From Distichodus sexfasciatus (Eukaryota > Chordata > Actinopteri > Characiformes > Distichodontidae): a stretch of DNA of 64,000 bases. A program made the position numbers and the translations under genes. This document shows, piece by piece, positions 10,714 to 23,109 of this stretch. Numbering within the stretch: the first letter of the stretch is position 1; each line of letters begins with the position of its first letter. The stretch spans positions 1 through 64,000 of the forward strand of contig JAVGVS010000860.1 in NCBI GenBank assembly GCA_032718565.1, written 5' to 3'. The notes beneath the pieces were generated by a model. That model saw nothing but the letters and a program-made list of their open reading frames with translations. It did not search any database and was not told the DNA's origin.

Positions 10714-11945
10714 GATGGACAGACCCACAATAGAGGTAAAGCAAGCCTAGCAGGTGAGGCTGGGATAATCCGGCAGCTGGAGGAGTGGGCTGTGGTTAGC
10801 CGTTTCTCCATCCCGAAGCTGCTGGGCTACCCTGAGTCAGACGAGATGGAGGAACCCTGGATGCTGGGTCCAGCTGGGGGAAGGCCATGTCGAGGGCGCT
10901 GACCATCCTACAAGCCTCGGCATTCGTGGATGGCTCCCCCTTGGACGACTCTGCCACAGAGGACTTCCCCATGTCTTTGCTAGCAGGTTCCCACCTAGCG
11001 ACAGGGCATGGGGGAGACTCTGTGGTTTGGGGGTGAAAGAGGTGGGGCTGGAGACAATGTTGAGGCTCTACCTGCACTGCCCCTCAGCCCTAGACCACCC
11101 CATCTTCCCACCACATCCCAGCTCCTTCTCTTCCAGCTCCTCTTCTGACTCCTCCCCTGGTCCAGCTTCTGGTTCCACCTACTTCCCTGCTGTTTGGCTC
11201 TGTCCACTTCACTTCTGGCTCCACCCACTTCACTTCTGGCTCCGGCCACCTCACTCCTAGCTCTGCACCTCCCTTCCAGCCCTCACTTCTGATTCTCACT
11301 GTAATGTCCTATCTACCTCCCTCAGACTCTTCACTGCCCTGACCAACCCTGATTCATTCCCCATGGCCACCTTGCTGTAGGACACCATTTTCCTGGCCAA
11401 ATCTGCAGTCACCTCCCTCTTCCAGACTCTGTTCACTCCCAACTTGCTCCCTGGTGCACTGCCAGACCCTAACCATGTCACTCTAACCTCCCTTGACATG
11501 ATCTTTCCTGCCCAGACCTTCCCTAACCTCCAGTCTGGCCTGTCCCTGTGGAGTCCATCCAGTCCCTGCCTGTCCCCATGGAGTCCATCCAGTCCCTTCC
11601 TGTCCCTAGGGAGGCCATACAGTCACTGTCTGTCCCTAAGGAGCCCATCTAGTCCCTGTCATTCCCCGAGGAATCCCTGCAGTGCGAGTTTGCTTCAGCA
11701 GAGGCCTTGCAGCCAGTGTCTGCTTCAGGAGAGGGCTTGCAGCCAGTGTGTGCTTCCAGAGAGGCCTTGCAGCCAGTGTCTGCTTCTAAAGAGGCCTTGC
11801 AGCCAGTGTCTGCTTCCAGAGAGGACTTGCAGCCAGTGTCTGCCCCCAGAGAGGCCTTGCAGCCATTGCATGCCCCCAGAGAGACCTTGCAGCCAGTGTC
11901 TGCTTTCAGAGAGGCCTTGCAGCCAGTGTCTGCTTCCACAGAGGC
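10714..11945 (+). mobile_element. Element A internal region: proline-rich, decapeptide-repeat coding relic
   Basis: An ATG directly after the LTR opens MDRPTIEVKQAS..., continuing 62 codons to a stop. Legible but broken plus-strand coding follows, with GSTHFTSGSGHLTPSS-type stretches (11160-11280). Then comes a decapeptide repeat of the form REALQPVSAS (about 11540-11945). The same three blocks in the same order occur in element B at 62517-63803. No reverse transcriptase, protease or integrase motif is present. I do not recognise the protein. It is truncated at its 3' end by an L2-type LINE. Confidence 0.6.
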
Positions 11946-11948
11946 CTT
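11690..11948 (+). repeat. 30-bp coding minisatellite (decapeptide repeat)
   Basis: About nine units of a 30-bp repeat (consensus GAGGCCTTGCAGCCAGTGTC + TGCTTCCAGA) stay in frame and read (E)ALQPVSASR. More diverged upstream units (11530-11690) read VESIQSLPVP and REAIQSLSVP, showing the array's older part. Confidence 0.85.
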
Positions 11949-13250
11949 CAAAGTCAAATTCAAAGTAACTTTGTCATCTCTACTACATACTGTACAGATA
12001 TACAGAGAGACAAGACGACATCACTCCAGTTTACACAGTGCAATAAGAAATAGAGAACAAAGAACAGCTAGGGCACACGGAATAAACAATATATAAATAG
12101 AACACAAAATACACATTTTAAGCTAGAACTGTAGTATTAAATATAAACTTACCTAGAAATAGAAAGAGAAAAAAGTAGAGGCAGTGCAAAAATTGTGCAA
12201 ATGTTATGGCAGTGTTGTAACAACAGTAATACTGTACAGTTTGTAAATATAAACATTATTCTTAAACATCTTTTCAGAGACAGTTTCAGTGCAACGTGAA
12301 TGAGTCTGTATAGCAGCATGTGCATCACAGTGACGGTGATGTGTAAAGTGCAGAGGTGCACTTCACAGAGTCAGTTCACAGTCTGGGTATGTAAAGATGT
12401 CCTGCAGCGGCGGGAGAGACACTCAGATGATGTTGCCAGCTGCTTTGACAATCTGTTGTAGTCGCCTGATATCGGCAACGGTGCTGGTACCAAACCAGAT
12501 GTAGATGCAGCTGGTCAGGATGCTCTCTATGGTGCCCCCGTAGAACACGGTGAGGGTGGGAGGGGGGAGGTTGGCTCGCTTCAGCTGTTTCAGGAAGTGG
12601 AGATGCTGCTGAGCCTTTTTGGTGATGGAGGTGGTGTTGGTGGTCCAGGTGAGGTCGTCTGAGATGTGAACTCCCAGGAACTTGGTGTTTTTTACAGTCT
12701 CAACCGTGGAACCATGGATGCTGAGTGGTGTGTGCGTGGGGCAAGTTCTCCTGAAGTCAACAATCATTTCTTTGGTTTTGTCCACATTCAGTGACAGGTT
12801 GTTCTCATTGCACTAGGCAGCCAGCCACTGAACCTCATCTCTGTACGCCAACTCATCGTTGTTGCTGATGAGCCCCACCATTGTTGTGTTGTCGCTCATT
12901 TTGATGATGTGGTTTGAGCTGTGCATGGTGGTGCAGTCGTGGGTCAGGAGTGTGAACAGAAGTGAACTGAGAATGCAGCCCTGAGAAGCTCCTGTGCTCA
13001 GTCTGATGGTGCTGGAAATGTCACCGATTTGGAATGGACTGAGGCCTCTCTGACAGGAAACCCAGTATCCAGTTGCAGAGTGAGATCCTCAGTCCCAACT
13101 CGCTTAGTCACACAGTCTTTGGGGAATGATGGTGTTGAATGCTGAACTAAAGTCTATGAACAGCAAGCTAATGTAAGAGTCTTTATTGTCCAAATATGAC
13201 AGTGAAAGGTGAAGTGCAGTGGATATGGCGTCCTCAGTTGGCCCATTAGA
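11946..13250 (-). mobile_element. L2-type LINE family A, 5'-truncated fragment
   Basis: The 3' tail lies at 11946 (CAAAGTCAAATTCAAAG reversed). The minus strand then reads RT C-terminal coding, such as KTKEMIVDFRRT, FLGVHISDDLTWTTNT and RANLPPPTLTVFYGGTIES (12785-12423), and further upstream degraded RT to 13250. It is close in sequence to the better copy at 47453-50917. It inserted into the tail of element A. Confidence 0.88.
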
Positions 13251-13251
13251 T

Positions 13252-16200
13252 TCAAGATTCAAGATTCAAGATTCTTTATTTGTCACGTGCAAGTTATACA
13301 GGTACAACAAGCAGTGAAATGTATCCTGATCCGCTCTTTAACTGTGCAATAGACAAGGAAGATAGACGCAATACAAACTTACAAACATAAATACTAACTT
13401 AAATACGGAGGCTGGGGTAACAGGACAAAAATAAAACTATACATTATACAATAAGGAACATAGGAACATAAAGTTAAATAAAGTTAAATGTGCAAACCTG
13501 AGAATGTAAACATTGTAAAAATTGTAAATGTAAGTGTGCTAGGGCAGGACAGGTGCAAAGAGATGATTTTTTAAAGTGCCAAGTGCAGCCGCAGCATTGT
13601 ACATTGAAGTGGCAACCAGTATAAGTTATCGTAACAATAAGAGGTATGTATTAGCAGCATACAATAACATGGACAAATTTACAGTATAGTTATCGTAACA
13701 ACGATATGAGGTATGTAATAGCAGCATGTAATAGCATGGACATGTACAGTATAAGTTATTGTAACAGTGAGGTATGTATTAGCAGCATATAAAGAACTGA
13801 GACCTAGAAAGGCATGTCCTGGTTAAGGAAACGGATGGCCTGAGGATAGAAACTCCTCCTGAGTCTCTCTGTTTTGGCCATGATGGTGTGGAACCTTCTG
13901 CCTGATGGCAGAAGATGAAAAAGCCTGTTTCCTGGGTGGGATGAGTCTTTTAAAACCCTGATTGCCCTGGTCTTACATCTCTTGGAGTAAGTGTCCTGCA
14001 GGGAAGGGAGAGGTGACGTGCAGCAGCGCTCCGCTGCCCGGATCACTCTCTGGAGGGCTTTCTGGTCCTGAACACAGCTGTTCCCGTACCAGGACAAAAT
14101 GTTCTGGGTAATGATGCTCTCCACAGCACCAGAGTAGAAAGCTTTAAGAACAGCAGGGGAAACCCGAAACTTTCTCAGCTTCCGAAGGTGATAAAGACGC
14201 TGCTTTGCCTTCTTGACTTGAACATTGATATGTCCAGCCCATGTCAGGTCCTCAGAGATGTGAACACCAAGGTACTTGAACGAGGACACCTTCTCCACCG
14301 GAGCACCGTTGATGGAGAGGGGTCTGTAGTTGCGCTGTGACTGAAGTCCACCACCAGCTCTTTCGTCTTGCTGATGTTCAGCTGGAGGCAGTTTTCCTGG
14401 CACCAGAGTGCCAGGTTCTCCACCTAAATCATGGGCTAATCTCAAATGCGTTGTTGAGATTAACCCCAACACCACTGTTAATAGATCCATAAACTTAACA
14501 ATGTTGGTGAGAGTCATGGCTGACCACACACAGTCGAGTATTATAGTGAGTACAACAGCGAGGAGAAAGTACACACCCTGAGGTGAACCCCTGTGTTGGT
14601 GGTGATGCTGTTGGAAACAGACCTGCCTACTTTTCACCACCTAGAGATCTGCCTGTAAGAATCCAGCACTGCCCACGTGCACAAGCGGGTGTTGAGTCCT
14701 AGGTCTCTCAGTTTGTAAAACAGTCTATAGGGCACTATTGTGTTGAATGATGAGCTGAAGTCGATAAACAGCAATCTCACATAGTTACCCTGTTTCTTGT
14801 CCACATGGCTGAGGTGTGCAAGGCGTGGGGAGATGGCATCCTCTGTAGATCGGTTAGGCGGTAGGCAAACTAAGGTGGGTCCATGGTGCTTGGGATGGAG
14901 GAGGAGATGATGTGTGATCAGTCTTTCAAAACACATATAACTACGATGTCAGTGCAACAGAGTAGTAGTCATTCAGGCATGAAGGTTTGTTGTTCTTGGA
15001 AGCCGCAGGGGGCGATGGTGGATTTCGCTGAAGCAGGTGGGGACCACGGACTTCGCCAGGAACTACGTTGAAGATGGCGGTGAACACACCTGACAGTTGG
15101 TCAGCGCAGCAGCGCAGCTGGCGCCGAGAATGCCGTCTGGACCCGCTTACGCCTTTCTGGTGTTCACCCTCCTCAGCGCCCAGCGAGCGCCAAATTGCTC
15201 TCTCGCGATGCTGATAGCGTCCACCGTCCTCAGTCGCCCGGCGGCTGGTAGCAATGCCGCCTGGCTAACCTCGAAGCGAGCGTAGGGCTTCGTTCCTTCG
15301 TTGGCAAATGCAGAGTCGGCGCCCGATAAATGCGCCCAGTGTCTTTGGCATAGTCCGTGTAGTCACGTAGTCCATGCCACAAGCTTAAGTGCGTCACCTG
15401 TGGAAATTTGATTCGAATAAGCTGTTTGAAGTTAAGCTTGCAAACTCGAATCTGTTGGCGCTTTAAGCTCAAATACGCCCGGTAGTGAGAGGCGTTATGA
15501 AAATAACAGTCGGGCATTCTGGCAATAGTCGATCTGTCCACCTGGCTTCTGGTTAGGAAAGGTTTTAACTCTCACATAGGGATGACTTGGCTCGCAAACT
15601 TGCTGTGAAGCTAACTGCTACATCCATAGCTACGTTGATGTCCTCTCGCGGGCTTTCCGGAACATGTCCCAGTCTCGTCATTGAGTCGCGTCCTGCGTAA
15701 CCTCTGATTGGAGCAGTGGCCTCCTCACGACCCGGAGCCTCCTGACCCAAGCATTGATATTCGGTATGAAAGCCGTGCGGAATCGGTGGGTGCCCGAAGC
15801 CCGGCTGGGAAGCGCTTTGTGCGCATGCTTGTCGCGGTAACGGTGGTCAGTGTGTTTCTCTTGTCGGGAATTTATAACGTGTTGAAAAAAGTTAAGCATG
15901 GCTTGTCTGGGGTCGCCTTGTTAAAGTCCCTGCTACAATGGCGCTCCGTCCGGTGTTTGTTTTGGGCGCACACAACCTATCGTGCAGTTGGGATAAAGCT
16001 GTACCTGTGTCCAGCGTGGGGTGGGATGTAGACGCCATGGCGATGACGAGGTGAGCTGTGAGAGCAGGTAGAAGGCGACCTTGTGCTCAGGTATTCCAGA
16101 TGGGCCGAACAGCGGCTGAGAGAGTAAAACACTCCGTCGTCGCACCACTTGTTATTCATCATAAACCGCTCTCCACCTTTAGCCTTGTTGGACTCTGCCG

Positions 16201-16560
16201 TTCTGTCCATCTGCGGAACACCGAAGAATGAGATCGGCAAGCGTAACAGCTTCAGTCGGCTTGCGGTGGGGTCAGCCATGTTTCAGTAAGCGCAACATTT
16301 TGATCCCTCCTGCTCGCGTTGAAAATGCTCGGCCCGTGATCTCGTCTAACTTGTTGTCCAGTGATGGTATTAACGCCCAGCAAGATGCTGGTAGTGGTTG
16401 TGCGATGAGCTTTCGTTCTCTCATTCTGTTGCGGAGCGCTTGCCCGTTTTTCCCAGCGCTTCTTTGTTCCTGCGCCTGGTCAGCGTCGCGTCCATTGTTC
16501 TCGTCCGGGCCTCGTAGTATCTCCAGGCAGCCCACGGCGGTCGGGCTCGTCAGTCGAAAA
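13252..16560 (-). mobile_element. L2-type LINE family B, decayed but long
   Basis: A tail with three copies of a TTCAAGA motif at 13252 is followed on the minus strand by RT coding (PVEKVSSFKYLGVHISEDLT, KKAKQRLYHLRKLRKF, AFYSGAVESI, RSFYPQAIRFLNQD at 14340-13804; LLFIDFSSSFNTIVP at about 14800-14750). Heavily degraded upstream coding and a GC-rich 5' part run to about 16560. Many stops and frameshifts are present. It is a different family from A: the tail, spacing and codons differ. Confidence 0.8.
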
Positions 16561-16679
16561 TAAAGTGAAATCTGATTTCCTTCCAGTAGTGTTTTACTGT
16601 CTTAGTACTTTAAAGGCCGGTGACTTTTTTATTGCTGCAAGTAGAAAAAACAAATAAATAACATAAAAATGGCACAGTC

Positions 16680-17430
16680 GGTGCCGGAGGCGGGTCGGGA
16701 AAGGCGTCTGGGCGTGGCGCGCCATTATGCCATTGCGATAGGCAAACTGCAGTGGGTCAGTGAGTGGGAGGTTGCTTTTCACCTGTGCAGTCTCAAGCAC
16801 TTCTCGCCGTGATGAGAGTCAGACGATAGGATGGTAGTCAGTCAGGCAGGATGGTAGAAGATTTCGCGCAGCACTGGGATGATGGAGTGCTGAGACAGCT
16901 CTGTGGGCCCGAACTCTGATGGTTTTCCTGCTTGAGTCTCGTCGCGTTTCAGCAGAGATGAGTATCTGCGGGCAGAAAGCATCACCGTTGCATGATCAGA
17001 AAGAGCCTTGTAACCAGGCGTGCTGCTGCTTTGTAGGCACCATGCACGTTGGTGTAGACTTTATCCAGGGACTTTATCCGCCCTCATAGCAAAGTCCACA
17101 TGTTGGTGGAATTTGGGGAGAAGTGACTTCAGATTTGCTTGGTTGAAGTCACCGGCAATGATAGAAAAAATATCACGGGTATCCAGTCTGGAGCTTGTTA
17201 ATAGCCTTGTACAATTCGGCTAGCACCAGGTTAGCATTAGCACTAGGCGGCAGGTACACAGCTACGACTAGCACCACAGGCTTATGTTTTATGTTACAAA
17301 CTGTACAGTATTACTGTTGTTACAACACACTGCCTTAACATTTGCACAATTTTTGCACTGCCTCAACTTTTTTCTCTTTCTATTTCTAGGTAAGTCTCTC
17401 AGCAGGTAGAACAGGCGTCACTTTACAGCT
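16680..17430 (-). mobile_element. L2-type LINE family A endonuclease fragment, rearranged
   Basis: The minus-strand sequence matches 49200-49290 and then 50070-50480 of the better family-A copy (endonuclease and inter-domain parts), so an internal deletion is present. At 17281-17394 the match is interrupted by a piece of the family-A 3' UTR in the opposite orientation (the reverse complement of about 12147-12260), after which endonuclease sequence resumes. Confidence 0.75.
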
Positions 17431-17945
17431 AACAGGATGTGTGTGCGATAAGTAAGTGATATGTGTCGTAACTTGATCACAAACAAAACTGAAAAAAACC
17501 CAAGATGAACAAAAAGTGCAGTATAAACACTGAATTTGCTGGAGCGCTGTCAGCCGCTGCCTGCTCCTGGTGCCGCCGTCAATATCTGGTGCAATGGTGT
17601 TATTATAAGTAAATGGGGATGGCAAAATTAACCATTTTTATTTGGTAACATAACAGAGAAAATTTGAGTAGTGCAGGATGTCACAGACACATCAACATAA
17701 AGCATGTATGTGCATCTACACACACTATAACAAGCCTAAAATCAAAGGTATAGAAAAATGCCTAAATTTTCTTAGGTCTGTAAGGCTATGTATTGAGTTC
17801 TGACGAGTTTTTTAGCCGTTGCCTGAGTGGACAGCGAAGATTGAACTGAACAATTTTTTATTTTCTTAGGGAGACCATTGCAACCATTGTTTGTTGGGTG
17901 CATTGTTAGTGTACTAATAACCCTCACTATTCACATGCATGCTGC
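17431..17945. other. Unannotated intron sequence
   Basis: No gene or repeat recognised. Confidence 0.5.
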
Positions 17946-18511
17946 TGTCACGTCTCGCGCCTCTCCCGGCCTTCCGGATTCACCAGAGTATTAAACCGCA
18001 GGAGTTTGATGTCGCGTCTGGTTGTCTTGGTATTGAGGCGTCTGCCCCCTTTAAAGAGTTCCGCCAGTCACTCTGGATTTGTCGCGTCGCCGGTGGCGGG
18101 TTCACTCGTTTGTGTGTCACTTCTCATTGGTGCTAGTTAACCCATACGCTATTTAACCAGTCGATCACGGTTGTTTGTCGTGATAATAGATTGTCTCTGG
18201 TGTGTGTATTTGATCCCCTTTGTCTCCTCAGCCCTACGTTACGTTGCCGCTCACCGAACCTTGGATCTGGGAAGCTGATGATCGCGGCCGAGAGTCGCTG
18301 TAGTTGGACTGTTCTCCGCTGGCCATTAAGCATACTTGCCGTTCTCTCTGTTTACGTTGGCCTCAGCTGTGAGAACGGGACTGCCTTTTTCCTGAGAGAG
18401 CGAGGGGGATTCTATTTGTGGATATTACCTGCACTTAAATAAATTACACTTCCCATTATTACCTGCGTCTGCGTCCTCCATTTCTCCACACACACCCTGC
18501 ATATTGTGACA
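17946..18511 (+). mobile_element. Solo LTR, family 2
   Basis: A 566-bp sequence starting TGTCACGTCTCG and ending TATTGTGACA is flanked by a perfect 5-bp duplication (GCTGC at 17941-17945 and 18512-18516). It contains a TATTTAA box-like motif near 18150 and an AATAAA near 18439. No internal region adjoins it. Confidence 0.88.
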
Positions 18512-18634
18512 GCTGCCAGGTGCCTATAGGGATCGCCCTTCTTGGTTTTTTTTGTTGGTGTATGTGTGTTTTTAAAGAATGGATGTGGAGGGTCCCGCTG
18601 CCTGTATCCACCTGGGGCCCTTAAAATTGCTAAA

Positions 18635-19392
18635 TCTGCTGCCTGTGTCATGTCTGCATCTACTACCCAATGCTCACACTCACCAGAGTTTTAACACTGG
18701 GGATTGTATATCTGTTCCCTTAATCACAAGTCACTCCCTGGTTTGTCGTGTGTGGTGTAGGGCAGCGTTTCCCAATCCCGGTCCTTAGCCCGCTCTGCAT
18801 TTTCGTATTTCCTGCACTGTTGCGGCGCTGGTCCTCGTTGCTAATTAGCTGATTAGTAGCATCAGTTGTGCTGTTGATGCAGATCTGTGCAGAGGCGGTG
18901 GAAAAGACGGGATGCTTAACAGTGTCTTCACATTCAGCTGTGTGGGTGTTCAGTTTTGAGTGGATTGTTTGGCATGGTTGAATTGGTTTGTGTCTTTCTA
19001 TTTAAGGCCAGTTCTAACCCCAGGTCCTTTGTCTGTTCACCGTTGTGTACCCTTTCTCGTTTGCCGTCACGTGACCGTCTCTATTCCATCAAAGAGTGAG
19101 AGTAGTGCCGCTGCCAGCCAGGCTATCTTCGCTAACATGCTAACTTCAAAGACTGTGTTCGTTTGGCTTTTGGCTCCAAGGACAGGAGCACTGAAATACC
19201 AGTGGATCTGTACTCCTCGTTTCACAAGGGACTGAGTTTGTTGGAGAGAAAGTGTAGGAGCTGGGCTATGCAGTAAGAGATACTCCAGTTACGGACTTTA
19301 ACTCAGTTTGCATTTAGCGTCACAGAGTGGGAATAAAGACTGTTGGTTTAAAAGGGATTCCTGCATTTGTGTCCTCAATCACCCATAAAACA
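18635..19392 (+). mobile_element. Candidate solo LTR, family 3
   Basis: The segment begins TGTCATGTCTGC and ends AAAACATGACA, so the termini mirror each other. It has a TATTTAAGG motif near 19008 and an AATAAAG near 19334. The flanking pentamers match only in part (GCCTG and CACTG). It lies directly between solo LTR family 2 and the broken LRR exon. Confidence 0.5.
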
Positions 19393-19452
19393 TGACACAC
19401 TGCTTTTCACTGTGATTAGATTTTGAGGCTGCTGAAGTTTCAGAAATCTGAC

Positions 19453-19631
19453 CTGAGTAATCTGCAGTTTACAGGTATGAAGTCTTCAAAGTCCATCAGA
19501 GAAACAGCTTCACTCCTGAATCCCTGCAGCTCATTGTTACTGAGGTCCAGCTCTATCAGGGGCAGTTGGCTGATTGGCCGACGGATCCCAAATCACTGCA
19601 AGACTTTACTCCAAGATTGCGATTACTTAGT
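19453..19631 (-). pseudogene. Broken LRR exon
   Basis: The acceptor (TTTTGTGCAG) and GTCAGA donor survive and the sequence aligns throughout to the 174-bp LRR exons. The body is 179 bp with several one- and two-base indels, for example an extra G in the LQDSG region and an extra T in the DGLKT region, and its reading frame is lost. Because every LRR exon is phase 2-2, skipping it keeps the gene in frame. It could be true decay or a patch of poor sequence, since most changes are homopolymer-type insertions. Confidence 0.8.
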
Positions 19632-21429
19632 CTGCACAAAAGTAAAAAATACAGGATAAATTACATTTAAACACACACACAGTTATTGAGGTTTTGAAAC
19701 CAGTCTGTTTTAAAATTTTCCTCCTACTTTTACACTGCATCACATACAAGGTACAAAACTGTGTGACATAACACACAAATCATATAACTGTATACAATAT
19801 CACATCTGTCTGAGCTTAATACAACCCTAATTCCAAAAAAGTTGGAGCGTTGTGCAAATTGTAAATACAGTAAACACATAATACAATGATATGGAATTCT
19901 CATGAATCCATATTTTATTCATAACAGAACACAGAAAACATCAAATGTTGAAACTGAGACATTTTGTAATTTCATGAAAATTATATGCTCTATTTGAGTT
20001 TTAGCAACACATCTCAAAAAAAATTGGACAGAGCAATAAAGAGGCAGGAAAAGTTAGTGGCACAAAAAAGCAACAGCTGGAGGAACGCTGTGTCGTTATG
20101 GGCTAGAGTGCCCAAAAATTAAATGTTAGCAAAATATGTCATTAATGGTTTAAAATGGGAAATATAACGATAAATAATTACTTAAATGTCATTAAATATT
20201 TAAAATGGTAAATAAAAACATCATTAATTAAATGCATGTGGCTAATTATTTAAAATGAAATAAAAATATAATTAATTAAATATCATGAATTATTTAAATG
20301 AAATAAATATAATTTATTTAAAGTAATATTATTCATTATTTAAAAGGAATAAAAAATGCCACTAATCAAATATTAACCATTGGGTATTTCAAATTGGAAA
20401 TAAAAAACAATTAAAGTGTATAAGGTAAACTCACTATGTGTGTTTCATTTTAGAAACATTCCGCACATCATGAATTAATTTAATCTGTCAGTCTGGCCCA
20501 TCAAAGTCAGTGCGTGGAACAAGCGCTGATCTGCCATGATCTTGTGAACATACACGCATTCAACACATGATAATAAGTCATTTCTCAATTACCATAAATA
20601 TATAGATTATAGTCATAGTCCATCGCTCACATGTTGATATTCTTGTAGAAGAATGCTGCTCGTTTAATTAGCAAGAGGTGGCTGATACTTACCTTGTACA
20701 GGTGTCACGAGGGAGCATCTGGCTGTGATGTGGAGTTCTTAGCAGAAACTCTTCCTGATAAATTTGCGCTTCATTTAACAGCTCTAGACTTTTATTTTAG
20801 ACATTTTGTCATGTGTGTCTTACGCTCAGTTAAGGTGCACAAAATTTTCCTCTTCTTGATTATCAAAAGATAGATTTGAAGCGAATAGTGGCATCTATTG
20901 TCTCGAAGTATGCTGTGGGCCATGTATTGATCCATATTCTGGGATCTGTTGTCTGGACTAGCTGTGGCGTAACCAATCCAGATGTTATGCTTGGTTGATG
21001 ACCCACAGTAACAGATAAAATTAATTCATGATTCGCTGCATCACTTTGGTTTGCTGCGCATCATGAATTAATTTTATCTGTCAGTTTGGCCCATCAAGTC
21101 AGAGGCGGAACAGCAGCTGATCTACTCAAGGCAAGCCAATCGTCTTGCGTTGATCAGCGTTTATTCCACTATAATAATTCATGATCTTGAGCGTTGTAAA
21201 ATGAAATACCATTGCCAACTAATTATATGTGCATTTAATTAATTAACAATGTTTTTATTCAATTTTAAATAATTAATGAAGCATTCAAATAATTGTTTTT
21301 TCTCATTTAAAATAATTAAAGCCCACATTTAATGATATTCTTATTTACCATTTTAAATATTTGTAGTAATTCATGACACATTTAATTAATTAAGTTGGCT
21401 TGAGAAAGCCAACTTGCTGATATGCTATT

Positions 21430-21730
21430 AAAACATTATTAGTGGTGCTTGCGAAGCGAAGCACTACTGTTGTTATCTCACAGGCTTATTACTAGTGGTG
21501 CTTGCGGCAGCTTACTACAATATCTCACAGGCTTATTATTAGTGGTGCTTACTGACGAAAGCACTACTATTATCTCACAGGCTTATTGATGGTGCTTTAA
21601 AATATCTTACAGGCTTATTATTATTTTTTAGTGGTGCTGACAGCACTACTATTGTTATCTCACAGGCTTATTGTGTGTGGTGCTTGAAGGCACTACTATT
21701 GATATCTCACAGGCTTAGTATTATTATTAT
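21430..21730 (+). repeat. Tandem repeat, unit about 60 bp
   Basis: Five to six imperfect units contain AGTGGTGCTT, GCACTACT and ATCTCACAGGCTTATT, with variable lengths and internal deletions. Confidence 0.8.
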
Positions 21731-22239
21731 TATTTTTTCTTTTTTCTTCTTCTTCTTCCTTCTTCATTTTTAAAATTCGTAACTAGTCCCGCATCGTTTG
21801 TCGTAGACCCATAGATAAGTGTCGAATGGAAATGCGCCTTGTCAGAGAATGGGGTGCTATGACTTTTCTAAGGGGTGGGTGGTTAGTACCCCACTTGGCG
21901 TGTGGATTAAAACAGGTAATTTGCTAAAAGAAATCTCAAATTCACATTTGAAGAGGCTTGCAAGCTGTGTCAGAACATACCCCGCAAGAGGGTATAAGTT
22001 TTGCCCCTGGGGCGGAAAAGGCGCCCAAAGTTGCCCCATTGACTTAGAATGTGGATTTTTTGGCATAGAACTATTCCTCTGTACCGTTTAGCCGTAGACC
22101 ATGAAAAGGTAACCAAATTGTCAAGCTCATTTCAGGAATGGGGTGGTATGACTCTTGCAGGTGGGGAGATCATTGCCCCCACACAGAACCTTTACTCCGA
22201 CAACCAATCAGTCTTTACATTTATCGTTGATGCTCCTAA

Positions 22240-22660
22240 AGCCCGCTAGCAACCTCATTAGCATGTTGTTAGCGTGATGCTAACACAATTAGCATGTTGC
22301 TAGCATTATGCTAATAATATTAGCATGTCGCTAGCATTATGCTAATTATATTGCTGCATTGGCTAGCATGATGATGCTATGATATTGGCATTTTGCTAGC
22401 ATGATGCTAATTATATTAGCATTCCTTAATAACATGTGTAGCATATTCCTAGCATGATGCTAGTGTCGTGTAGCATGTTGCTATGAGGGTTAGCTGATTA
22501 CCATGTTGCTGGCAGTATGCTAACTATATTAGCATGTTGCTGTAACATCATCCTAATGTCTCCTAACATGATGTTAGAGTGCTTATGTTGCTAGCGCAGC
22601 GTTTAGCTGATTAGCATGTTGCTAGCATTATGCTAACTATATTAGCATTTTGCTCCTAAC
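22240..22660 (+). repeat. TAGCATGTTGC minisatellite
   Basis: Degenerate tandem copies of TTAGCATGTTGCTAGCATTA / TGCTAA; each unit is itself partly palindromic (GCTAGC, TTAGCAT and ATGCTAA). Confidence 0.85.
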
Positions 22661-23109
22661 ATGATTACCAATATGAATAGAAGCAATATTGTCGTATTGT
22701 TATATCACTGCTATCCCTGCACTTTAAATGTTTTTGAGAGAACTGGAAGGAAACATTGTAATATTGAAACCCAAGTTTTTTGCCATGACAGCACCACTCA
22801 TTTTCTTTGAAAATGTACCTCTCTCAGATTATTAGGTTGACAGAAAACTAATAACTTACTGATATATATTTAAGCTGCTTCTTCTTCTTCTGAGACTAAA
22901 ATTGCTACTGCTACTCCTCCTAGAGCTTTAACTCTACAAACTCCAAACTCTTCAGACTGGTGTGACTCGAGTTGCTATATCTTTTCTAACTGATCGGACT
23001 TACAGTTTTCCTAAAAATCCTGTTAGCTTCGGGAAAAAATCCCATAGACTTCCATAGACTGTCAAACTCCCAGACTCAGTCAAAACTTCCCTTCTATATG
23101 TACTGTATT

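Noticed and set aside
11444..11963. Cys-rich plus-strand frame (SQCLL repeats) and its antisense partner
   Set aside because: These are the other phases of the 30-bp minisatellite. The REALQPVSAS phase is preferred because element B keeps the same phase.
15097..16563. Several 60-110 codon frames in the GC-rich stretch
   Set aside because: They lie in the decayed 5' half of LINE family B and show no conserved motif.
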